Positions 58,187-64,000 of a stretch of 64,000 bases of DNA are shown here, piece by piece. The DNA comes from Alphaproteobacteria bacterium (lineage in GTDB: Bacteria > Pseudomonadota > Alphaproteobacteria > Rhizobiales > Xanthobacteraceae), in NCBI GenBank assembly GCA_037200445.1, contig JBBCGH010000001.1, positions 2,046,001 through 2,110,000 of the forward strand, in the 5' to 3' direction. Each line of letters begins with the position of its first letter. Within the stretch, counting starts at the first letter, position 1. The position numbers were made by a program, and so were the translations under genes. The notes under the pieces are model-generated. The model saw only the letters and a program-made list of their open reading frames with translations, was not told the DNA's origin and ran no database searches.

Positions 58187-59209
58187 TTATTTGATCTCGC
58201 CAGCGGGTTGGACCCCACCCGGGCTTTGGCCGCTTTTCCGCCAGTCTCCGATCAGAAACAGGCCATTGACCGCGCTGGTCATGATGAGGACCGCGCCGAA
58301 GGCGGCCGAGACCGCCAGCGTCTGGCTCTCGGTCAGGTTGCCCGCCGCGCCGAGCGTTGCGGCCATTGCCAGCTCGCGGCCGCCCCAGCCCATGTAAAGG
58401 AACGGAAGGCTGTTGATGAGTTGCAGCAGCGGCGTAAAGCCGCCGACGATCCATGGATCGACGTTCAGTCCCGCGGCGCGGAAGAGCAGGTAGAGTGTGC
58501 CCCATCCGCAGAGGAGATTGAGCAACCCGATGATCAGTTGAATCGCAGAGCGCTGTGGTGAAAGGACTGCACGGTATCCGACAAACACGCGCGCCAAGCG
58601 GTCGATGAATTGGTGGCGGATAAGGCCCAGGAGCCTTGGCAGGATCAGGACCACGCCGACGCCCGCGATCAATCCGGCAAAAAGCAGAACCTGTGCAACG
58701 ACAATCTTTTGTTCGATACCGGCAGCCCATTGCAGCGGCAGCGTCGCGAGCCCGATGATGGCGATCCACTGCACGCCGACCACGCGGTCGAATAGCGCGC
58801 AGCGCGCCGAATCCGTGACCGAGAGATCGCCGAACAGGCGCAGCGTGGCGACCTTGGCGGCATCGCTCGCAAGGCCAACGGGTGCCGCCAGCGCCAGGAA
58901 CCCCGCGCTGCAGGTCAATTTGAAGAGAAACCTGAGCGAGGGCGCATTCTCGGGCGCGCGCACCATCGTCCAGAGGATCACGCGGTGAAAGCGGAACGTG
59001 TTGATCGGATAGACCAGCCAATAGATCGCGACGGCAAGCGCGACCAGTTTCGGGTCGAGATTGGTCCATACCGCCGTGACCTCGTGCCAATCGATCTTTT
59101 CATAAAGAATGACCGCGCCGGCTACGAGCAACAGGCCGCTGGCCAGCAGCGAGAGCAGGCGATAGGGAACGCGCCGCGGCCGGCTTTTCTCAATGCCCGC
59201 GTTGTGCAT
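58187..59209 (-). CDS. LPG-synthase-TM (UPF0104) membrane protein, flippase-like
   Basis: 340 residues with about eight membrane helices, starting LLSLLASGLLLVAGAVILY. The family block LVYPINTFRFHRVILW, SLRFLFKLTCSAGFLALAAPVGLASDAAKVATL and GWGGRELAMAATLG is typical of lysylphosphatidylglycerol synthetase transmembrane-type proteins, several of which are suspected lipid or lipid-linked sugar flippases. The stop of the upstream fusion gene overlaps its ATG (TAATG). Confidence 0.85.
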   Translation of the reverse strand: MHNAGIEKSRPRRVPYRLLSLLASGLLLVAGAVILYEKIDWHEVTAVWTNLDPKLVALAVAIYWLVYPINTFRFHRVILWTMVRAPENAPSLRFLFKLTCSAGFLALAAPVGLASDAAKVATLRLFGDLSVTDSARCALFDRVVGVQWIAIIGLATLPLQWAAGIEQKIVVAQVLLFAGLIAGVGVVLILPRLLGLIRHQFIDRLARVFVGYRAVLSPQRSAIQLIIGLLNLLCGWGTLYLLFRAAGLNVDPWIVGGFTPLLQLINSLPFLYMGWGGRELAMAATLGAAGNLTESQTLAVSAAFGAVLIMTSAVNGLFLIGDWRKSGQSPGGVQPAGEIK

Positions 59210-60792
59210 TACGCCGGACCGCGCCCGATCGGAGAGAGGCGCATTCTCGCGATCGTCCAGAGCCAGGTGAGCCCGTCACGCGTAAAGCTGACCTTCTTGC
59301 CCTCGGCAAAGGAACGCGAGGCGTAATTGACCGGGAGCTCGACGGGGACATACCCCTTGCGCACCAGCTTCATGACCAGCTCGATATCGAAATCAAAGCG
59401 ATTGCAGACAAAGTCGATACCAAACAGCGCATCGCGGCGGAAGACTTTGAACATCGTGAACGGATCGGTCATGCCGGTGTTGAGCGCGAGGTTCATCGCG
59501 GTTCTGAAGAACGAGTGCCCGAAGTTGAAAATCGCGGCGGTCAGCGGTGCGTCGTCGAATTTTCGCATTTTCCAGCCGCCCTGGTGGCGCGAACCGAGGA
59601 TGAACATCGACTGCCACGCGGCAAGCGGGGCGAGAAGCCCGTCGTAGTCGTCGAGCTCATATTCCAGATCGGCGTCCTGGATCAGGATGATGTCGCCGGT
59701 CGCCTGCGCAAGCCCCTCGCGCACCGCATGACCTTTGCCGCGCGGCCGTGGCTGCAGCAAGATGCGAACCTCAGGATGATCCGCGTAGGACTGCACCAGC
59801 GCGCGGCTGCCGTCGGTCGAATTGCTCTCGACGACGATGATCTCCTTGCGCATGTCCGGCAATTGCTTGGCGACGAGCGCGTCCATCATCGTCTTGAACG
59901 TCGTCGCTTCATTGAAGACCGGCACGATGATCGACACCACGCATTCGGAGCGCTGCGGCCCCGCGACCGCGCTCACCACCGCAGTGCCGGCCGGCAGGCG
60001 AAACTCGCGTCGCCGCAACGGTGGCGGCAGGAGCCGGCTCAGCGTCTGAATGCGCCCGGCCCACGAGGCCGCTTCCTCGTTGCCCCGCATGCGTTCGCTC
60101 ATCCGCTCGAGCGAGTAGCTGCGGCGCTCGACGTCGAACCAGACGTGTTCAAAATCCACGGACAACAGAAGCAGGTTCAGTGTTTCGCGCGTGAAGTACC
60201 AGCGGTTGGCCGGTTGCCACTCGTGCCAGGTGCGGCCCATCAGCCGGGCCTGGCTGCCGTCGAGCAGCGGCAGACTGAGCAGCAGAGGAGCTCCGGGAGC
60301 CAAATGCCTCCGGACCTTCGCCAACGCCAGGCGCGGATCGGGCACGCGCATGAGGGCATCGGAGACGATCGCCGCCTGACACAGGGGGCCCCATTCGCCA
60401 GGGCCGAAATCGTCCTCGCCGACGGTCGTGCCGATCGTCAGTCCGCGCTGCCGCAGCAGCTCGCTCAACCCATCCTGGGGTCGCGCGACGAGCAGTACGG
60501 GTCCGTCGATGCCAGCGGCATCGATCGCGGCCAAGAGGCCTGCGTAGTCGCGTTCGCTTCGGTTGATGGCCGCAATTGTGCCCGCCGGGGCAGGCGGTGG
60601 TGTGTCGTTCCCGCGCGCGACTCTCTTGCTAAAGGTCAACGCGCAGCCGCCGCAACGAAACACCCGGAACTGGCCCGTGCCAAAAATGTAGGCCGCGTGG
60701 GCGCTCTCGCAGAGCGGGCAGCTGAACTCGATCGGCTGCGCAGCCTGCTGCACCAATCGAAGCGGTCGGCTCATCGCCATGCGCGGTTGCAT
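59209..60792 (-). CDS. zinc ribbon / degenerate methyltransferase fused to DPM1-like glycosyltransferase
   Basis: 527 residues; ATGs at 60792, 60780 and 60774 are possible starts. Residues 25-50 form a Cys4 ribbon (CPLC...CGGC). Residues about 80-225 align with the methyltransferase at 49070 (SQARLMGRTWHEWQPANRWYF against SARLLGRHWMEYKPEHLFYF), but the SAM-binding motif is replaced by VLLVARPQDG, so it is probably inactive. Residues about 285-520 are a GT2 domain (SIIVPVFNEATTF, QDADLEYELDDY, RFDFDIELVMKLVRKGY, SRSFAEGKKVSF) of the polyprenol-phosphate-sugar synthase type. It may build the lipid-linked sugar used by the YfhO-type protein (inference). Confidence 0.88.
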   Translation of the reverse strand: MQPRMAMSRPLRLVQQAAQPIEFSCPLCESAHAAYIFGTGQFRVFRCGGCALTFSKRVARGNDTPPPAPAGTIAAINRSERDYAGLLAAIDAAGIDGPVLLVARPQDGLSELLRQRGLTIGTTVGEDDFGPGEWGPLCQAAIVSDALMRVPDPRLALAKVRRHLAPGAPLLLSLPLLDGSQARLMGRTWHEWQPANRWYFTRETLNLLLLSVDFEHVWFDVERRSYSLERMSERMRGNEEAASWAGRIQTLSRLLPPPLRRREFRLPAGTAVVSAVAGPQRSECVVSIIVPVFNEATTFKTMMDALVAKQLPDMRKEIIVVESNSTDGSRALVQSYADHPEVRILLQPRPRGKGHAVREGLAQATGDIILIQDADLEYELDDYDGLLAPLAAWQSMFILGSRHQGGWKMRKFDDAPLTAAIFNFGHSFFRTAMNLALNTGMTDPFTMFKVFRRDALFGIDFVCNRFDFDIELVMKLVRKGYVPVELPVNYASRSFAEGKKVSFTRDGLTWLWTIARMRLSPIGRGPA

Positions 60793-60861
60793 CCGTTGCG
60801 CAACTCCGAAGCCTGGGACCGGCAGGAGGCCTGCCGTCCGCGGCTTACGGACTCGCCGATA

Positions 60862-61692
60862 TTAACCCCGAATGGCGGGTGCCGTAACGGGCTCGCGCGG
60901 ATGCGAAACCTCGCCGGCGGAAGCAGCGGAGGGGTTGGGCTGCGCCAGAATGGCCTCGTGGTAGCGGTCGTAGCCCTCTTCCAAGTTGCCGTACCAGGCA
61001 ATCTGGCCATGCTCCATCAACGCAATCCTGTTGCAGAATTTGCGAATCAGTTGTTCCGAGTGCGACGCCAGCACAAGGATTCCAGTGCTGTGAATGAACG
61101 ACTCGAGCCGCTGATTGGCCCGTTCGAAAAACGCAGCATCGCCGGCGCCGATACCTTCATCCAGCAGCAGGATGTCAGGCTCGATACAGGTCGCCATCGC
61201 AAAGGCGAGCCGTGCGCGCATGCCCTCAGAGTAGGTCCGGACCGGAAGATCGAGAAACTGGCCGAGTTCGGTAAAGCCGGCAACATCATCCATCTTCCGG
61301 AGGATTTCGGCTTTCGACAGCCCCATGTACAGGCCGCGCAACACGATATTCTCGAGCCCCGTGGCATCTGCGTCGATGCCGAGGCTGACATCGAACATCG
61401 GGGTTGGCGTCCCGTCGATAACGACCGACCCCTGCAGCGGCTCGTAGATTCCGGCGATCACGCGCAGGAGCGTGGTCTTGCCCGCCCCATTGTGCCCGAC
61501 AAGTCCGACGCGTTCGCCATGCTGGATATCGATCGACACCTGGTCCAGCGCGCGGACACAAACGTAGTTGTGGCGATCTCTGCCAACGTGACCGCCGGTC
61601 GTCGCCGACAGGACGGCACTCTTCAGCGAGCGGCTGTTCGCGCTGAAGATCGGAAACTCGACGGTGACATCTTTGAGTTCGATCCGGGACAT
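60862..61692 (-). CDS. polysaccharide ABC exporter ATPase (short Wzt/KpsT-like)
   Basis: 276 residues from the ATG at 61692 with AGGAGA upstream. Walker A GHNGAGKTTLL, signature YSEGMRARL, Walker B DILLLDEG and ASHSEQL. The leader ELKDVTVEFPIFSANSRSLKSAVL is typical of Wzt/TagH/KpsT ATPases. Only about 30 residues follow the last strand, so the carbohydrate-binding domain of long Wzt is absent. It lies 10 bases after the permease gene. Confidence 0.93.
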   Translation of the reverse strand: MSRIELKDVTVEFPIFSANSRSLKSAVLSATTGGHVGRDRHNYVCVRALDQVSIDIQHGERVGLVGHNGAGKTTLLRVIAGIYEPLQGSVVIDGTPTPMFDVSLGIDADATGLENIVLRGLYMGLSKAEILRKMDDVAGFTELGQFLDLPVRTYSEGMRARLAFAMATCIEPDILLLDEGIGAGDAAFFERANQRLESFIHSTGILVLASHSEQLIRKFCNRIALMEHGQIAWYGNLEEGYDRYHEAILAQPNPSAASAGEVSHPREPVTAPAIRG

Positions 61693-61702
61693 CGCCGGTC
61701 TC

Positions 61703-62503
61703 CTACAGCCAGTACGGGATACGCGCGCGAACCCGCGCGAAAAACAGGATAGACACGATCGCATTGGTGCAGGTGATGACAGCGATCACGATCCATATCG
61801 TCAAAGGCGGAACCACGCCCATAAGCGGCAAACGGACGGATTCGAGGAAATAGTAGAACGGATTGAGCTGGAAAAAGAGCGGGTGCTGCGCCTGCGTCGC
61901 GCGCCAGAAGACCGGCGAGAGGAAAAACGCGACCTGCATCAGGTTGGTGCAGATCAGGGGCACGTCGCGAAAGCGGGCGCCGAGCCCTCCGAGCATGAAG
62001 GTGAGGAAAAAGCCATTGATAATGATGGCCAAAACTCCGAAGATCGCAAGAAAAGCCGTAAAACCCGGATTTAATCGATATATGACCGCGACGACGCCAT
62101 AAATCGTGATGTTGTGAAGAAATATCAGCAAGTTTCGCCAAACAACCTGGTAAACATAAATACTGAAGGGTGATTTGATTTGCAGGATCGAACGCGATGT
62201 CTCGATGAAGACGTTGCATCCTTCGTTGATCAGCGAGGATATGAAAAAGAAAACGATGATGCCCGCCGAAATGTAGGGAAGGGCATCGTCGCCTCGCTGA
62301 TTGAGAATTCCAGCCGACATGTAGCCGAGACCGGCGATCATCATCGCCATGCTGATGGTGATCCAGAACGGGCCGACGACGGAGCGCCGGTAGCGCTGCC
62401 GGATGTCATGCCAGCCAAGTGTGATCCAAAGTTCCGATTGTCTCAGGCCATCGTGAAGGTCGCGGATCGCAGCTACGATTCGACTGAGCGAGAAAGACTT
62501 CAT
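61703..62503 (-). CDS. ABC-2 polysaccharide exporter permease (Wzm/KpsM-like)
   Basis: 266 residues from the ATG at 62503; the frame to 62599 has no family likeness. LITLGWHDIRQRYRRSVVGPFW-like N-terminus (ELWITLGWHDIRQRYRRSVVG), six membrane helices and a VAFFLSPVFW segment mark the ABC-2 family of O-antigen/capsule exporters. First gene of the minus-strand operon; with its ATPase it would move the finished lipid-linked glycan across the inner membrane. Confidence 0.93.
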   Translation of the reverse strand: MKSFSLSRIVAAIRDLHDGLRQSELWITLGWHDIRQRYRRSVVGPFWITISMAMMIAGLGYMSAGILNQRGDDALPYISAGIIVFFFISSLINEGCNVFIETSRSILQIKSPFSIYVYQVVWRNLLIFLHNITIYGVVAVIYRLNPGFTAFLAIFGVLAIIINGFFLTFMLGGLGARFRDVPLICTNLMQVAFFLSPVFWRATQAQHPLFFQLNPFYYFLESVRLPLMGVVPPLTIWIVIAVITCTNAIVSILFFARVRARIPYWL

Positions 62504-62952
62504 TGCGGTTCCGGCCACGCGATCAGGTACGATTTTTTGAAAGGAAGACGAGCTGCCGGGAGTTGGGCGCTCCGATTGAGCGGAGGAACGGCACCTCAAC
62601 GACCCGAGAAGGCGGCGGGACCATAGCGGCGGTGAAACCGCAATGCAACAAGGCCGTTTCAGTAGATGGACAACGAAACGAGCGTGTTACCTAGCACAAC
62701 GCGAAGAAGAACCGGTCCCGGGCGGGAGTTGAACGACGAGGGAAAAGATGTAACCTTGAGTCGAAAGGAAAAACCGACATTTCTTCCTCATCGCAGCGGG
62801 CCAATATTAGGCTGGAACTTAGCAAACCGGAGCTGGCGGCGCTCCTGCAGTGGAATACTGCCAGCGGGAGACGCCGGAGCGCCGCCCCGGCGCGCGCGAC
62901 CACGCTACCAGGCTTTCTCAAATACCAGCATGCGCGGTGGACGCATCGGTTG
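62504..62952. other. divergent region between the exporter operon and the partial glycosyltransferase
   Basis: Promoters for both directions should be here. No clear -35/-10 pair can be assigned. The frame of the downstream gene is open from 62695 (after a TAG at 62692), so its start is uncertain. No other gene is seen. Confidence 0.5.
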
Positions 62953-64000
62953 ATGCGCCTCGATCCGGATTGCCGCACGGCGCTGGGGGTCTTGTGGCGA
63001 CAGCTGGGCCCGGACGCGGTCGAGGCTCTGTTCGGCCGGCCTTTGCTGGCGCTTGACCGAACGTCTCTGGCCGGGATCACAGGCTCGCCGTTCTGGCACC
63101 ACGTGCTGATGCCGCTGGACGCCCCCGCCGGGGTGCCGGCGCTGTTCGACACGGCGTTCTACCTCGCTCAGCCGGATCTCGACCTGCAGCAGCTCACGCC
63201 GCTCGGTCACTATGTTCTCATCGGTGCCGGGGAGGGACGCAACCCGCATCCCGTGTTCAATACCGCCTGGTACTTGAGCCGCAATCCGGATGTCGCCGCG
63301 AGCGGCATAAACCCGTTGCTGCATTTTGTGACCACGGGTGGGCCCGAGGGCCGCAGCCCGCACCCCGCGGTTCCCGGCTCGTGGTACCGCGCGATCTACG
63401 ACGCGGTTCCTGCGATCGAAGCCAGCCCGTTGCCGGCGCCCCCGCCGATCGCGGAGCGCCGCTACGACGTCCATGAGATTGCGGGCGCGCGTCCGAACAA
63501 GCCAGCGCTCAAGCGCCCGATCGTTTGCGTATCGCATGTCTTGCCGTCTCGGCCGCGTGCCGGAAACGAATACAGGATCTCACGGCTTCTGGAGTGGCTC
63601 GGTCACCGGGGACACGAGCTTGTTCTCGTGGTTGCGCCGCAGGAACACGAGGAGCCGGATGCCGCCGGGCGCAAGATCTTCTTCGAAAGGTATCCGAACG
63701 CTGTGATCTGTTGTCGCGATGGAACGGTGCTCGCATCGGCTGGCGTGCTCGCCCGTTCAATCGCTCCGCTTCACGGCCAGCGCGTTGGTGACGCGATCGC
63801 AAAGCTCTCGGCCAGCAAGGGTGAAGAGACGCTCAGCGCGCTCGAGCGCAACTTCTGCCATGACGGACTCGTCGCTGTTCTAGCGGCTGTTGCAAGCGGG
63901 TTTCCGAGTGCCGTCTACTACATCAACTACGCCTTCATGACGCGCTTCCTGCGCTACCTTTCGCCCAGGCCACTGTCCTTCGTCGATACCCACGATGTGC
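62953..64000 (+). CDS. glycosyltransferase with N-terminal repeat module (3' partial)
   Basis: The frame is open from 62695 to the window end; 62953 is the first ATG, with weak ribosome-site evidence, so the start may differ. Residues about 65-150 hold repeats of the module shared with the gene at 43221: TAFYLAQPDLDL...PLGHYVLIGAGEGRNPHPVF, then TAWYLSRNPDVAASGINPLLHF...GGPEGRSPHP. From about 190, PIVCVSHVLPSRPRAGNEYRISRLLEWLGHRGHELVLVV looks like the N-terminal half of a GT4-type glycosyltransferase. The C-terminal half lies outside the window. Confidence 0.8.
   Translation, partial: MRLDPDCRTALGVLWRQLGPDAVEALFGRPLLALDRTSLAGITGSPFWHHVLMPLDAPAGVPALFDTAFYLAQPDLDLQQLTPLGHYVLIGAGEGRNPHPVFNTAWYLSRNPDVAASGINPLLHFVTTGGPEGRSPHPAVPGSWYRAIYDAVPAIEASPLPAPPPIAERRYDVHEIAGARPNKPALKRPIVCVSHVLPSRPRAGNEYRISRLLEWLGHRGHELVLVVAPQEHEEPDAAGRKIFFERYPNAVICCRDGTVLASAGVLARSIAPLHGQRVGDAIAKLSASKGEETLSALERNFCHDGLVAVLAAVASGFPSAVYYINYAFMTRFLRYLSPRPLSFVDTHDV

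Noticed and set aside
59515-61752. A 745-codon plus-strand frame opposite the glycosyltransferase fusion and the ABC ATPase
   Set aside because: Shadow of two well-supported minus-strand genes; its translation has no recognisable domain.

Overview
The window looks like a piece of an alphaproteobacterial chromosome, probably Hyphomicrobiales (Bradyrhizobium/Rhodopseudomonas/Xanthobacteraceae-like). It is GC-rich with strong GC3 bias, has alphaproteobacterial dTDP-rhamnose and type I secretion genes, and carries an intergenic repeat (tcatcctgaggagcgcg...cgtctcgaag) that I recognise from those genomes. The genus is an inference; there is no rRNA or other marker gene here. One tRNA-Pro (CGG) is present.

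Region 1 (1-22199) holds two giant secreted proteins of about 3,600 and 3,526 residues. The first (5' end outside the window) alternates Ca-binding RTX blocks with seven right-handed beta-helix modules and ends in a type I secretion signal. The second has an N-terminal RTX-like domain, cadherin-like repeats, a long beta-helix, a degenerate metalloprotease-like segment and a type I secretion C-terminus. A 714-residue paralogue of its N-terminal domain lies at 30615-32759. A PrtD/PrtE-type ABC exporter and membrane-fusion pair (39973-43058) is the obvious exporter candidate; no TolC is visible.

Region 2 (22200-36300) is accessory. It holds three tandem tail-collar (MdpB/COG4675-like) genes, a 2OG-Fe(II) oxygenase, a GNAT acetyltransferase and a Tat-signal secreted protein. 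An orphan phage-type recombination module follows (ERF-HNH, YqaJ exonuclease, XRE regulator with three operator repeats). Next come a roughly 450-bp hairpin-dense non-coding stretch, two hypothetical genes of lower GC, the short RTX paralogue, and a radical SAM/SPASM enzyme flanked by two paralogous ~105-residue proteins and a DUF6916 protein.

Region 3 (36289-64000) makes and exports a surface glycan. The operon rmlC-rmlB-rmlD-rmlA makes dTDP-L-rhamnose. The genes gmhA, gmhB, hddA and hddC together cover the GDP-D-glycero-alpha-D-manno-heptose pathway, and a transaldolase may feed it sedoheptulose-7-phosphate. Around them are glycosyltransferases, methyltransferases, a YfhO-type GT-C membrane protein, an LPG-synthase-TM flippase-like protein, NAD-dependent sugar-modifying enzymes, and an ABC-2 polysaccharide exporter (permease plus a short Wzt/KpsT-like ATPase). 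Eleven minus-strand genes (62503 down to 51492) are tightly packed, mostly with 1-4 base overlaps, and read as one operon. The most unusual proteins here are a UDP-sugar dehydrogenase relative lacking the catalytic cysteine and a methyltransferase-glycosyltransferase fusion whose SAM-binding motif is gone.
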